This document shows, piece by piece, positions 54,122-63,953 of a stretch of DNA of 64,000 nt (position 1 is its first letter; the number at the start of each line of letters is the position of its first letter). Source of the stretch: Paenibacillus sp. PCH8 (lineage in GTDB: Bacteria > Bacillota > Bacilli > Paenibacillales > Paenibacillaceae); contig NZ_PKQK01000003.1 of the NCBI RefSeq assembly GCF_002968835.1, positions 434,001 to 498,000 on the forward strand, given 5' to 3'. The translations under genes and the position numbers were made by a program. The notes beneath the pieces are model-generated. The model saw nothing but the letters and a program-made list of their open reading frames with translations. It did no database searches and was not told where the DNA came from.

Positions 54122-55099
54122 TTATTCTTGTGTAGATTGGGATCGCTCTGAAATCGGGGACGGCGCTTTGTCCTTCTTTGCAATCTTCAGATACAACGCG
54201 AGTTCCCGGCACAACTGGAGAATTGCGGAACGAATCTCGAATTCTTCCCTTGTATCTGGCAATTCCATTCGTTTGAATTCTTCCTGCACATCTGCTAGAA
54301 GTTTTTCAGTTCGTCCAGTGTAGGATTCAGTAAGTACATCCTGACTAAGCTGATCGAACAGCTCCGATACCATCTCCGCATGTGGCATCTTCTGATAGAT
54401 CTGGGATACCAGATGCATCATGTGCTGAATGGAATCGAGCTGTGTTTTGCGCATATAGAAGTAGACACTCCATTCCTCATTCGGATGGATCACCTGATTC
54501 TCCAGCGAACGTTTGGCTGCTTCAATACCGCCCAGAATCGCTTTATCTGCTTCAATCAGTTCTCTCCCCGCCCACACTTCATTGGGATTGCGTAGCGTTG
54601 CCGAGAATTCTTTGAAAATCTTGGAGAAAAGTTCATCGATTCGTTTGCGAATACGTAACATCTGTGGATCTGCTGCAGGCATATAGGCCAGATTGACCAC
54701 CATGGCCGAACCGAGACCAATCAGCAGTAAAGCCACTTGCACGAGGATGACATGGATGTCCATCTCCCCACCACCGAATACCCGAAACACGACGACCGAA
54801 CCTGTTACAATACCTTCCTTGAAACCGACCCGGACAATAACCGGAAATGCAATTAATATGTATACGGCCAGCACCCAATAGTGGAAGCCCAGAAAGTGAA
54901 AAAGTACACTTGCAAATAAAAGTCCGACTACCGAGGCGAAGAATCTCGCCGATATGGTGCGAATACTTCTTTTCCTCGTCACATCAACGCCAAGAATAGC
55001 CAGCAACCCCGCTGATGTTGGTCCTGGCAAGCCGCACCAGTCTGCAATCAGCACGGCCATTAGCGCAGCGATTGCAGTTTTAATTACCCTAAAACCCAT
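54122..55099 (-). CDS. Aromatic-acid exporter family protein, YqjA-like
   Basis: 325 residues. Four hydrophobic helices in the first 140 residues (GFRVIKTAIAALMAVLIAD, LLAILGVDVTRKRSIRT ...), then a long helical cytoplasmic domain rich in charged residues. This is the ArAE/DUF939 layout. Substrate unknown; single gene. Confidence 0.78.
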   Translation of the reverse strand: MGFRVIKTAIAALMAVLIADWCGLPGPTSAGLLAILGVDVTRKRSIRTISARFFASVVGLLFASVLFHFLGFHYWVLAVYILIAFPVIVRVGFKEGIVTGSVVVFRVFGGGEMDIHVILVQVALLLIGLGSAMVVNLAYMPAADPQMLRIRKRIDELFSKIFKEFSATLRNPNEVWAGRELIEADKAILGGIEAAKRSLENQVIHPNEEWSVYFYMRKTQLDSIQHMMHLVSQIYQKMPHAEMVSELFDQLSQDVLTESYTGRTEKLLADVQEEFKRMELPDTREEFEIRSAILQLCRELALYLKIAKKDKAPSPISERSQSTQE

Positions 55100-55426
55100 T
55101 TAACATTCCATCTCCTCTAAGCTGTAAAAAGTGTTTGGAACCCTAATGACTAGTATGACTCATCCAACTGCTAATTAGACGACATCAACCGACATGCGCA
55201 CGCATGCCGGTCACAGCAACGCGCCCCGAATGAGGGACGCTGGCAAGTTAGATCGTTGCGACAGAACCTCAAGGCCCTCTTCTCCAATCATCGCATTCAT
55301 TCCGGATCTGCGCGGAATATTCATACTAATTATGGTACTTGATTTTACGGTATCGGGCAACGTGACACCCCTTGTGAAATTGGTTACATATGATATCCAA
55401 TCAACATACGAGTAAACTCTGCCGAG
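55100..55426. other. Intergenic region with a GC-rich inverted repeat
   Basis: No convincing gene. CCGACATGCGCACGCATGCC with following GG (55189-55210) is a near-perfect inverted repeat, downstream of the permease on the minus strand; it lacks a U-tract. A 37-codon frame (55329-55216, minus) has no ribosome site. Confidence 0.4.
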
Positions 55427-56260
55427 TTATCTGCGCCCTGCAAGTAATTTGCGCTCTGCATAGACGACAAGTTGATACATGGCTGTGGCAACTGCAGCAA
55501 TGATTAACAAGCTCGATAATACCAGTGTGAAGTTAAACACCTGAAACCCGTAAATAATCAGATACCCAAGTCCCTGTTTAGCAACCAGAAACTCACCCAC
55601 AATGACACCGACCCAAGCCATGCCCACGTTGACTTTCAGGGTAGATACAATAGCCGGAAAAGAAGCTGGTAATACCACTTTTGTGAAAATCTCGGAACGG
55701 TCTCCACCAAACGTACGAATGACTTTAATATAATTAGGGTCGACTTCATTGAAGCTGTTATACACCACAAGGGTTGTGATAATAACCGTGATGGACAATG
55801 TGGTCATGACAATGGCTGTAAAACCCGCACCAAACATGACAATGAAGATGGGGCCGAGTGCTACCTTGGGCATGCTGTTGAACACAACCATATAGGGGTC
55901 GAGCACCTTGGATAGAAAAGGAGACCACCAAATCAGAACGGCAAGCAGGGTTCCGACAAGTGTTCCCAGCAAAAAACCAACCGCCGTCTCCCCTACGGTT
56001 ACCCCGACATGTGCCCACAGCTCGCCACTTGCGATATCCTTCCCAATCTGAGCAAAAATTTTGCTCGGATAACTGAACAACAATACATCAATCCAGCGAA
56101 GTCTGCCTGCCAGTTCCCACAACAAAAACATACATACCAGCATAGATAACTGTACAGCAAGCACTTGATGTCGCCATCTGGCCACCTGCTGAATATGGTT
56201 CCGATGCAGCTGTCCCATCCATTCGTCCCGCTGTTCCTGCTTAGGATTCGTCTGATTCAC
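55427..56260 (-). CDS. ABC transporter permease, SsuC/TauC type
   Basis: 277 residues, about six membrane helices. The BPD_transp_1 EAA-type loop is seen around VIRTFGGDRSEIFTKVVLPA. It overlaps the ATPase gene by four bases and is last in the operon with binding protein and ATPase. Transporters of this type import sulfonates, taurine or pyrimidine precursors. Confidence 0.85.
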   Translation of the reverse strand: MNQTNPKQEQRDEWMGQLHRNHIQQVARWRHQVLAVQLSMLVCMFLLWELAGRLRWIDVLLFSYPSKIFAQIGKDIASGELWAHVGVTVGETAVGFLLGTLVGTLLAVLIWWSPFLSKVLDPYMVVFNSMPKVALGPIFIVMFGAGFTAIVMTTLSITVIITTLVVYNSFNEVDPNYIKVIRTFGGDRSEIFTKVVLPASFPAIVSTLKVNVGMAWVGVIVGEFLVAKQGLGYLIIYGFQVFNFTLVLSSLLIIAAVATAMYQLVVYAERKLLAGRR

Positions 56261-57051
56261 GCGTCTTTCTCACCTCCCCCGGACTGATCCAGTTCACTCC
56301 ATAACGCTTGAAACAAATCATTAAATCCTGCTTGCTCCCTTGCGTGGAACGGCTGAGCATTTCGAATTCCATCAGGAATAATGAACTCACGCCGGATGCG
56401 GCCCGGACTACGATTAAGCACAATGACCCGATCACTGACCGCAATGGCTTCAGACAAGTCATGTGTAACGAGTACAGAAGTTTTGCCAAACTCTTTTAAC
56501 GTATCCGAGACCAGATCTTCCAATTGCAGCTTGGTCTGATAATCCAGTGCTGAGAAAGGCTCATCCAGCAAGAGAATTCCTGGGTCAGTCGCCAGCGTTC
56601 GCACCAACGCCACCCGTTGTCGCATACCTCCCGAAAGCTCCGAAGGATACTGCTCTTCTGTCCCTGCGAGCCCCATACTTACCAACAGTTCACGTGCACG
56701 CTCACGGCTTCTTGCATCCAGTCTGCCTGTCAGTTCGAGTCCAATCAGTGCGTTATCCAGAATGGTCCGCCAAGGAAACAGATAATCTTGTTGAAGCATA
56801 TAACCAATCTGTGCAGAGGGACCGTCAACAAGCTTGCCTTTAACCTTGACCTCTCCTCGGGTGGGTGTGAGCAGTCCAGCGATAATGGACAACAATGTCG
56901 TTTTACCACAGCCGCTCGGACCAACGAGACTGACGAACTCCCCTTTTTGGATCTCAAGACTCAAGTCTTCGATCACCAACGTAGCTTCCCGCTCGCTAAC
57001 GTAGACTTGAGATATCCCTTCCAGTCGGATCACACTTTCGGATTCAGGCAT
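56257..57051 (-). CDS. ABC transporter ATP-binding protein, SsuB/TauB type
   Basis: 264 residues. Walker A GPSGCGKTT, Q-loop QQDYLFPW, signature LSGGMRQR, Walker B LLLDEPF, and the switch His in THDLSEA. The pattern DEPFSALDYQTK is that of nitrate/sulfonate/taurine importers. Overlaps the permease; 30 bases after the binding-protein gene. Confidence 0.88.
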   Translation of the reverse strand: MPESESVIRLEGISQVYVSEREATLVIEDLSLEIQKGEFVSLVGPSGCGKTTLLSIIAGLLTPTRGEVKVKGKLVDGPSAQIGYMLQQDYLFPWRTILDNALIGLELTGRLDARSRERARELLVSMGLAGTEEQYPSELSGGMRQRVALVRTLATDPGILLLDEPFSALDYQTKLQLEDLVSDTLKEFGKTSVLVTHDLSEAIAVSDRVIVLNRSPGRIRREFIIPDGIRNAQPFHAREQAGFNDLFQALWSELDQSGGGEKDA

Positions 57052-57081
57052 TCCTGCTCACTTCCTTTCCTGAATACCCCA

Positions 57082-58086
57082 TTACTTCGATACCGCAGCT
57101 TCTTCCGCATAGGTATTGTCCACAATTACATTTAAATCCACACGTTGTTCCAATTCTCCGGCAGCACTCATCACATCAAGCAGATTGTTCCACTCTTCTT
57201 CATCAATGATGGGGTCCGTTGCATACGTGCCCTGTTCCTTATAACGGTTCACACTGCTGATTAGAATGGCCGGATCGATGTCTTTGAAAAAGGGAGTAAT
57301 GACCTCGGCAATCTCTTCAGCCGTATGAGAATCTACCCAGACTTGCGCTTTGTGCAGACCATTCGTAAACTTCTGAACGATATCTTTATTTTCGTTAAGA
57401 TAGCTTTGTTTCGTCATAAAGACGGTATAAGGCAGATGACCGCCTTCCGCTCCGAAGGATGCAACCACCTTGCCCCGACCTTCTTGCTCGAAGATGGATG
57501 CCTGGGGTTCAAACAACTGTACATAATCTCCCGTGCCCGACGCGAAAGCGGACGCAATATTTGCAAAGTCCACATTCTGAATCAGCTCCAGATCAGTTTG
57601 CGGATCAATGTCATGTTTGTTCAAAGTGAACTCCCCTGACATTTGCGGCATTCCGCCCTTACGCTGTCCAAGAAATGTGGAATCCCTCAGTTGCTCCCAA
57701 TCGAAGCTGCCTTCCGGGTTACGAGCGAATAGAAAAGTACCATCCGTCTGAGTGAGCTGGGCAAAGTTAATGACCGGATCTTCCGCTCCCTGCTGGTAGA
57801 CATAGATGGACGTCTCCGCTCCTACCAGCGCAATATCCACTGAACCAGCGAGCAATGCCGCCATTGTTTTGTCCCCACCAGCAGTCGTCTGAATGTCCAC
57901 CTCAAGTCCCTGTTCCTCAAAAAAACCCTGGGCCACGGCCACATATTCCGGTGCATAAAATACCGAACGTGTCACTTCGCCAATTGTGATCTTGCCTTCA
58001 TTCTCTTCCTTGTTACAACTGGTGAGTGCCACAATGATAATCAGCAGAATAACGATGCCCCGGACGAACCATGGCGTGTATTTCAT
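57082..58086 (-). CDS. SsuA/THI5-like substrate-binding lipoprotein
   Basis: The start MKYTPWFVRG at 58086 has AAGGAGG eight bases upstream; 334 residues. Lipoprotein signal with ALTSC lipobox, then an NMT1/THI5-like fold beginning GEVTRSVFYAPEYVAVAQG and GLEVDIQTTAGGDKTMAALL. First gene of the import operon. Ligand uncertain: sulfonate, taurine or hydroxymethylpyrimidine-type. No TPP riboswitch was found upstream, which weakens a thiamine role. Confidence 0.85.
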   Translation of the reverse strand: MKYTPWFVRGIVILLIIIVALTSCNKEENEGKITIGEVTRSVFYAPEYVAVAQGFFEEQGLEVDIQTTAGGDKTMAALLAGSVDIALVGAETSIYVYQQGAEDPVINFAQLTQTDGTFLFARNPEGSFDWEQLRDSTFLGQRKGGMPQMSGEFTLNKHDIDPQTDLELIQNVDFANIASAFASGTGDYVQLFEPQASIFEQEGRGKVVASFGAEGGHLPYTVFMTKQSYLNENKDIVQKFTNGLHKAQVWVDSHTAEEIAEVITPFFKDIDPAILISSVNRYKEQGTYATDPIIDEEEWNNLLDVMSAAGELEQRVDLNVIVDNTYAEEAAVSK

Positions 58087-58171
58087 GTTGTTTCCCTCCT
58101 TCACTGGTTACAGCAGTTTCTCTCTATTATGGATATGCTGATGCCCAGCAAAAGGTTAAGAACTTGGATGC

Positions 58172-58202
58172 AAAAAAGAGTCGGGCAATGTGCCCCACTC
58201 TT
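58172..58202 (-). terminator. Terminator of the M32 carboxypeptidase gene
   Basis: AAGAGTGGGGCA and TGCCCGACTCTT pair around CAT, then TTTTTG on the minus strand. Confidence 0.85.
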
Positions 58203-58245
58203 CAGCTCTTCCATTCGTAGTATTGATATCCCGTTTCAAGGATAC

Positions 58246-59760
58246 CTACAGCTTATAGATCTCGGCATATTTGGCTTCCAGATAGTCAGCCAGATAGTCC
58301 GGGTTCAATTCTTCACCCGTTACGGCAACTATCAATTCGGAAGGCGTGCGACTTTTGCCATATCGATAGATCTTTTCTGTAAGCCATTCCTTGATTGGAA
58401 TAAGATTACCTTCGGTAATATGGCTATCAAACTCCGGCATTTCCTTGCGCAATGTATGTAGAATTTGAGCTGCATACATGTTACCCAGTGAATACGAAGC
58501 AAAATAACCAAAGTCGCCACCGGACCAGTGGACATCCTGAAGAACACCCTCGCCATCATTCGTTGGCATAATACCTAGGTATTCCTTGTACTTTGCATTC
58601 CAGGTCTCTGGCAGGTCTTTCACTTCAAGGCCATCATTGAACAACATTTTCTCAATCTCATATCGGATAATAATGTGAAGATTGTACGTCAGTTCGTCTG
58701 CTTCAATCCGAATTAAAGAACTCTCCACCCGATTGATTGCACGATAGAAATCTTCCAGTTCAACCTCATTCAATTGCGGGAAATGCTGCTGCAAATCCTT
58801 ATAATAACGTGTCCAAAATGGCAGGCTGCGACCAATCATATTTTCCCATAGACGGGACTGTGACTCGTGAATACCCATGGACGTTCCTTCAGCGAGAAGC
58901 GTACCCGCGAGACTCTCATCGATATTCTGCTCATACAGGGCATGTCCACCCTCATGCAGAGAACTGAAGACTGCGCTTGTCACATCATCCTGTAAATAGT
59001 TCGTTGTGATCCGCACATCACCCGGGTTAAGGCCCGTTGCAAAAGGATGAACACTCTCATCCAGTCGCCCCGCCTCGAAGTCATATCCCATCTGTTCCAG
59101 GATGAACAGGCTGAACTTTTCCTGTTCTTTCTTGTCGAACAGCTGATTCAGGAACTCCGTGTTCGGTTTATTGTCCGAAGCATTAATCTTCTCTTGCAGA
59201 GGAACTAGACGTGCCTTGAGGCGTGCAAATACTGCATCTACTTTCTCAACGGTCAGATTCGGCTCATACATATCAAGCAACGTATCATAACGTGTGTCTT
59301 TGACACCCCAATAGTCGATAAACTCCTGTTTGAGTTTAACGATCTCTGTCAGATACGGGGAGAATCCGGCATAATCACTGTTATGTTTTGCATCTTCCCA
59401 AGCGGTCTCCGACTTGGCCGTGAGAATAGTGTACGCTTGTACTTTTTCGGGCGGTACAGACTGACTTCGGTCATATTCTTTCTTGCAATCTTCAATCAGA
59501 CGACGGTCTGTATCCGCAAGTTGTTCCAGTACTACCGGAGTTGTTAGTGTATCGAGGTAGAGTTTCATGTCCGCTGAAGTTTGCAGTTTGAAAGCTTCGG
59601 TCGATAACATGCCTAGGGTCTCCGAACGGGTCGGAACACCTTTTTTCGGCGCACCTGTGCGCAGATCCCAGTGAAGCAAACCAATAGCTTCATGATAACT
59701 TTTAATTTTACGAGCCAAATTGCGGAAGGATTCCAAATATTCCTGTGTTTGTTTATCCAT
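58246..59760 (-). CDS. M32-family metallocarboxypeptidase
   Basis: 504 residues, mostly helical. The zinc site HEGGH lies near residue 268 (SSLHEGGHALYEQN), with the third ligand glutamate in HESQSRLWENMIG. Family features DLRTGAPKKGVP near the start and DVHWSGGDFGYFASY near the end are present. Thermus- and Bacillus-type enzymes trim C-terminal residues from peptides in the cytoplasm. Single gene. Confidence 0.94.
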   Translation of the reverse strand: MDKQTQEYLESFRNLARKIKSYHEAIGLLHWDLRTGAPKKGVPTRSETLGMLSTEAFKLQTSADMKLYLDTLTTPVVLEQLADTDRRLIEDCKKEYDRSQSVPPEKVQAYTILTAKSETAWEDAKHNSDYAGFSPYLTEIVKLKQEFIDYWGVKDTRYDTLLDMYEPNLTVEKVDAVFARLKARLVPLQEKINASDNKPNTEFLNQLFDKKEQEKFSLFILEQMGYDFEAGRLDESVHPFATGLNPGDVRITTNYLQDDVTSAVFSSLHEGGHALYEQNIDESLAGTLLAEGTSMGIHESQSRLWENMIGRSLPFWTRYYKDLQQHFPQLNEVELEDFYRAINRVESSLIRIEADELTYNLHIIIRYEIEKMLFNDGLEVKDLPETWNAKYKEYLGIMPTNDGEGVLQDVHWSGGDFGYFASYSLGNMYAAQILHTLRKEMPEFDSHITEGNLIPIKEWLTEKIYRYGKSRTPSELIVAVTGEELNPDYLADYLEAKYAEIYKL

Positions 59761-59985
59761 TGTTAACGTTCACCTCTTCAAAAAAGTTTGGACACCCTAT
59801 TGATGATACTTTTTGCATTGCGTATAATCAACTTTTAACAGAGGCAATTGGCATTATTCTTCTCAAAGATCGGAGTAATGCCATATGCTGACCGTGACAT
59901 ACTAATCAAGCAAGGGCGCGTAGGACAAGCTGCATCAAATGCAAGTGGCCGTGCTCGTCGTATTGGATAACAGGAGGCAATGGAC

Positions 59986-60561
59986 ATGAACAACATTCAA
60001 GAGATTCTGGCTTACAACAAATCATTTGTCGAGACCAAAGAATACGAAAAGTATACGGCAGGCAAGTTTCCAACCAGAAAGATGGTCATCATCACCTGTA
60101 TGGATACCCGTCTGGTAGAAATGCTGCCCAAGGCCATGAATCTGAAGAACGGTGATGTGAAAATCATCAAAAACGCAGGCGCGATTATCTCTCAGCCTTT
60201 CGGCAGTGTAATGCGTAGTGTGCTTGTCGCCATCTATGAACTGGGAGCAGATGAAGTTCTGGTTGTGGGACACACGGAATGTGGTATGGCTTCCCTTCAT
60301 GCAGAGACGATGATCGGACATATGGTCGAGCGTGGTGTATCTGAAGAAGTCATGACAACCCTAGAGAACTCTGGCATCCGTTTGCAAAAGTGGTTGCGCG
60401 GGTTTGACAGCGTCGAAGAAGGGGTAAAACATACTGTGGAAGTGATCAAGAAACATCCATTACTTCCGCCCAATGTACCCGTCCACGGCATGGTCATTGA
60501 TTCTCACACAGGTGAGCTTGATCTTGTTGCTGAGGGGTATGGACAACAGGCATCTCTCTAA
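59986..60561 (+). CDS. Beta-class carbonic anhydrase
   Basis: The start at 59986 is eight bases from AGGAGG, better than the ATG at 59980; 191 residues. Zinc ligands Cys38 (ITCMDTR), His96 and Cys99 (GHTECGM); Asp40 and Arg42 form the dyad. It interconverts CO2 and bicarbonate in the cytoplasm. Single gene on the plus strand. Confidence 0.92.
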   Translation: MNNIQEILAYNKSFVETKEYEKYTAGKFPTRKMVIITCMDTRLVEMLPKAMNLKNGDVKIIKNAGAIISQPFGSVMRSVLVAIYELGADEVLVVGHTECGMASLHAETMIGHMVERGVSEEVMTTLENSGIRLQKWLRGFDSVEEGVKHTVEVIKKHPLLPPNVPVHGMVIDSHTGELDLVAEGYGQQASL

Positions 60562-60744
60562 ATCGTTTGGAGTGCGGACCTTATGGTTCGCACTCTTTTT
60601 GTCTAAATTAAGGCAGTTATGCTATCAGGTTGTCAAACCATACAGTTTCAGTGTACACTTTTATGAAAGCGGTCAAAGAAAGCGAAATCGATTGTTATCT
60701 GATTGTTTTCTCTGGCCCAGCCCTAATATTAAGGAGACATGTGC

Positions 60745-61311
60745 ATGAACATACTTTCCTATGGTTTGCTCGGGCTGCTTACCCGCGAGGAGTCATCGGG
60801 CTATGATCTGATGCTGAAGATACAGCCTCATTGGCAGGCCAAACACAGCCAGATCTACCCACTCCTGTCCAAGATGGAAAACGATGAGTTATTGGCCTCC
60901 CGCTGGGTACAACAGTCTGACAAACCGGACAAAAAAATGTACGCAGTTACGGAAAAAGGCATTGAAAAGCTCTTGGGATGGATGATCACTCCCGTTACCG
61001 CACCGGTTACACGTGATGAGTTTAATTTACGTATTTTGTGTGTTGGCATAGCGGAAGACGGAAGCATGAGACGCATTCTGAATGAGCGTAAAAGCTGGTT
61101 TATGGAACGCATACGTTATTTCGAGGGTTTGAAATCACGAATACCTCAGGATAATCTTCGTGTAGGCAACCGAGAGTTTGGAAGCTACATCCTGGTTCAA
61201 AAAGGGTTAATGCATGCACAAACAGGCCTCGAATGGTGTAACTGGGTTACCCAACTTCTTGATGGCCAAGCTGCAATTCAAGACCCGAGTCCAAGCGTTT
61301 CAGAAATTTAA
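60745..61311 (+). CDS. PadR-family transcriptional regulator
   Basis: Start MNILSYGLLGLL at 60745 (AAGGAG eight bases upstream); 188 residues. N-terminal winged helix with SSGYDLML and HSQIYPLLSKME, then the C-terminal alpha domain of the Vir_act_alpha type (FNLRILCVG). PadR proteins sense phenolic acids or drugs; the target here is unknown and no adjacent exporter is in the window. Confidence 0.88.
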   Translation: MNILSYGLLGLLTREESSGYDLMLKIQPHWQAKHSQIYPLLSKMENDELLASRWVQQSDKPDKKMYAVTEKGIEKLLGWMITPVTAPVTRDEFNLRILCVGIAEDGSMRRILNERKSWFMERIRYFEGLKSRIPQDNLRVGNREFGSYILVQKGLMHAQTGLEWCNWVTQLLDGQAAIQDPSPSVSEI

Positions 61312-61409
61312 CCAAAATTTGAAACGTTCCTGCAAGTTGATCGTATTACATGAGTAAGGCCCATTTTGGGGCGATTCAAACAAATTAATCGGGGGGTACG
61401 ATCTTTACA

Positions 61410-61907
61410 ATGAAGAAAAAATTTGGAGTTAAACATTTAATGATGGTATTTATGGCCTTTACATTATTGTTCGCAACAGTCGGAGTAACCAATCCGGATT
61501 CTGCAGATGCAAGACGTGGTGGCGGATTCAAATCCGGTACGAAAAGTTATAACAATACACCTAAGAAGTCTGACAATAATGTGAGCCAATCCAATTCACG
61601 TAACAATTCCAATAACGGTGCAGCTGCAACGAATCGTGGTGGATTCTTCGGCGGTGGCGGCGGATTCATGAAAGGCATGATGCTTGGTGGTCTTGCTGGT
61701 ATGATGTTCGGCGGATTGTTTGGTGGCATGGGCGCTCTGGGTAACATTCTTGGATTGCTTGTAAACGTTGCAGCTATTATGTTGATCGTTATGTTGGCTA
61801 TGGCACTCTTCAGAGCCATTACAAATCGTCGTAAACCGGCAGCAGATGGTCGTTATAACCGCCGTGATAATCGGGATGATGATAACAACAGAAACGGACG
61901 GTACTAA
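61410..61907 (+). CDS. Gly-rich membrane protein, often annotated Tim44-like
   Basis: 165 residues. Signal-like N terminus (LMMVFMAFTLLFATVGV, probable cut after ADA), an Asn/Ser/Gly linker, a Gly/Met-rich hydrophobic stretch (GGFFGGGGGFMKGMMLGGLA), a membrane helix and a charged Arg/Asp/Asn tail. Such proteins are called preprotein translocase Tim44-like in Bacillales without proof. GGGGGG precedes the ATG. Confidence 0.65.
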   Translation: MKKKFGVKHLMMVFMAFTLLFATVGVTNPDSADARRGGGFKSGTKSYNNTPKKSDNNVSQSNSRNNSNNGAAATNRGGFFGGGGGFMKGMMLGGLAGMMFGGLFGGMGALGNILGLLVNVAAIMLIVMLAMALFRAITNRRKPAADGRYNRRDNRDDDNNRNGRY

Positions 61908-61912
61908 TCTCT

Positions 61913-62191
61913 ATGGTTCTGAGCATGGATGAAATTGTGAATGCGATCTGTATTCACACGGCAGAACGTAAAGGTGTACGTCCAACCGATGTAAACGTAG
62001 AACTGAGCTGGGAAGAAGATACAGGTTATTCCGCAGAAGTCTGGGTTCAAGGTCGTAGTCAATACCTGGTCGAATCCAATATGATTGAAGCCATTCTTCG
62101 CTACCTGCACAGTGAATATAATGTCCGAGCATATCGAGAAGATGTAAGACTGGATCTCGATGAAGAGATCACTGCGATTGTCAATCAATAA
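61913..62191 (+). CDS. DUF2653 protein, YxcD-like
   Basis: 92 residues (MVLSMDEIVNAICIHTAERK ...). Mixed alpha-beta; conserved VELSWEEDTGYSAEVWV and RYLHSEYNVRA. It begins five bases after the membrane protein gene, so both are co-transcribed. Function unknown. Confidence 0.75.
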   Translation: MVLSMDEIVNAICIHTAERKGVRPTDVNVELSWEEDTGYSAEVWVQGRSQYLVESNMIEAILRYLHSEYNVRAYREDVRLDLDEEITAIVNQ

Positions 62192-62197
62192 AGCATA

Positions 62198-62221
62198 AAG
62201 CCCCCATATGGGGGCTTTTTT
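62198..62221 (+). terminator. Terminator of the yxcD-like operon
   Basis: AAGCCCCC and GGGGGCTT around ATAT, then TTTT. Confidence 0.9.
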
Positions 62222-62320
62222 ACATGAAAGGAACGTATCCCTTCTGCCATCCGACAGATAGGAATACGTTCCTTTTGATTCGTTTATACATGCATGACGA
62301 TGACAGTGCTGGCTAAAAAC

Positions 62321-63583
62321 CTAGGATTGAAGTTTAACCAGACTGTAGTTCTTTTTACCTTTGCGGATAATGATGAATGTACCACCAATCGCATGCTCTG
62401 CTGAAACCGTGAATTCAAGCTCTGTGATTTTCTCACCATTCATGGAAATGGCACCTTTGGTGATATCCTCACGCGCCTGGCGTTTGGATGGCTCCAGACC
62501 AAGATCCACCAGCCAATCCACGATGTTTTTGGCTTCGCCATCCGTTTCAAATGTTGGCATTTCCTTAAAGCCTTGCTCGATTTCATCCGCTGTCAGGGAA
62601 CGGATATCTCCACTAAATAACGCGGCCGTAATACGCTTAGCCTGCTCCAACATATCCTCACTATGGACGAATCTCGTCATTTCTTCTGCGAGTGCCTTCT
62701 GCGCTTCACGTTTGTGCGGCTCGGTCTCTACCTTTTCAGCCAAGGCCTCAACTTCTTCTTTGCTCAGGAAAGTGAAGTATTTGAGATATTTGATGACATC
62801 TCGGTCATCTGTATTCGCCCAGAACTGATAGAACTCAAATGGTGTCGTTTTGTTCGGATCAAGCCAGATTGCACCTCCAGCTGTTTTGCCAAATTTGGTT
62901 CCATCGGACTTGAGCATCAGCGGAATGGTCAGACCATACGCTTTCGCTTCAGATCCTTCTTTCTTACGAATCAGATCGAGACCGCTTGTGATATTCCCCC
63001 ATTGATCAGAACCACCGATTTGCAGCTGCACATCTTCGTGCTGGAACAGGTGCAGGTAGTCGAGTGACTGAAGAATCTGGTAGGAAAATTCGGTGAACGA
63101 AATTCCGCCTTCCAGTCTGCTCGCAACTACATCCTTCGCAAGCATAGTGTTGAGGTTGAAGTTTTTGCCGTAGTCACGCAGAAATTCAATGATATTGATT
63201 TTGTGTGTCCAATCATAGTTGTTCACCATACGAACCTGATTATCCCCGTCCGTAACAAACAACTTCTTCATCTGTGCAGTTAGTGCATCCACATTATCCT
63301 GCACCTGCTCCATCGTTTGTAAAGAACGCTCTGCCTGACGCCCACTTGGATCACCAATCGTGCCTGTAGCTCCACCAATCAGAATGACTGGGCGGTGTCC
63401 TGCCTGTTGAAAACGTTTCAGCATCATGAAGGGAATCAGATGTCCGATATGCATACTATCCCCCGTAGGGTCAACGCCGCAGTACAAGGAAATCGACTTC
63501 GTTTCAGTTAACTCACGCAGTCCCTCTGCATCCGTTTGCTGGTTAATGGCGTCACGCCACTGTAGTTCATCAATAATATTCAT
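62321..63583 (-). CDS. tyrS: Tyrosyl-tRNA synthetase
   Basis: The start MNIIDELQWRDAIN at 63583 has AAAGGGG eight bases upstream; 420 residues. Class I motifs: HIGH equivalent in DSMHIGHLIP and KMSKS equivalent in KFGKT; tyrosine pocket in YQILQSLDYLHL and GGSDQWGN. C-terminal S4 RNA-binding domain (KRQAREDITKGAISMNGEK). Controlled by the T-box leader. Confidence 0.97.
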   Translation of the reverse strand: MNIIDELQWRDAINQQTDAEGLRELTETKSISLYCGVDPTGDSMHIGHLIPFMMLKRFQQAGHRPVILIGGATGTIGDPSGRQAERSLQTMEQVQDNVDALTAQMKKLFVTDGDNQVRMVNNYDWTHKINIIEFLRDYGKNFNLNTMLAKDVVASRLEGGISFTEFSYQILQSLDYLHLFQHEDVQLQIGGSDQWGNITSGLDLIRKKEGSEAKAYGLTIPLMLKSDGTKFGKTAGGAIWLDPNKTTPFEFYQFWANTDDRDVIKYLKYFTFLSKEEVEALAEKVETEPHKREAQKALAEEMTRFVHSEDMLEQAKRITAALFSGDIRSLTADEIEQGFKEMPTFETDGEAKNIVDWLVDLGLEPSKRQAREDITKGAISMNGEKITELEFTVSAEHAIGGTFIIIRKGKKNYSLVKLQS

Positions 63584-63663
63584 TCGTATAACCCCTTTTC
63601 TATCGTTAAGATTCATTCATGATTACGTTCAATTGCGAATAATAAGTGCAGTGGCATTTTTGG

Positions 63664-63945
63664 ACACAAAAAAATCGCCTCCTTGTCTTCATTAGACATA
63701 GGGACGATTATCATAACCGTGGTACCACCCAGATTGCACGGACAACTCATTCGAACGTTTCTTATGCTCCAATAAAGTGGTCCATACCACTTTCGGCAAT
63801 ATATCGTTTGCCTTTCCGCTTGGCATTACCCAAGTACTCCAGAGTGTAATTCGCAGCCCTTGTATGTATCAGGTTCCATCAACCCCTGACTTTCTGTAAC
63901 AGGGACAAAGCCGCTACTGCGCTCCATCAACGTATTTCATGTATT
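63664..63945 (-). ncRNA. T-box riboswitch of tyrS
   Basis: The T-box GGGTGGTACCACGG is at 63730-63717 on the minus strand. The terminator AATCGTCCCTATGTCT...GGAGGCGATT then TTTTTTT follows (63714-63662). The candidate specifier codon UAC (Tyr) is at 63848-63846 in ATTACACTC. Uncharged tRNA-Tyr would stabilise the antiterminator. Confidence 0.9.
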
Positions 63946-63947
63946 CA

Positions 63948-63953
63948 ATTATA
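63948..63953 (-). promoter_or_regulatory. -10 element of the tyrS leader
   Basis: TATAAT on the minus strand just before the T-box leader; the best -35 is TTGGTT 16 bases away, near a TTGACT. Confidence 0.45.

Noticed and set aside
55216..55329. 37-codon minus-strand frame starting MNIPRRSG
   Set aside because: No ribosome site, no recognisable domain, and located in a spacer; not enough support.
58087..58245. Search for a TPP riboswitch before the THI5-like binding protein
   Set aside because: No CTGAGA-type core or paired elements; the region holds the terminator of the neighbouring gene.
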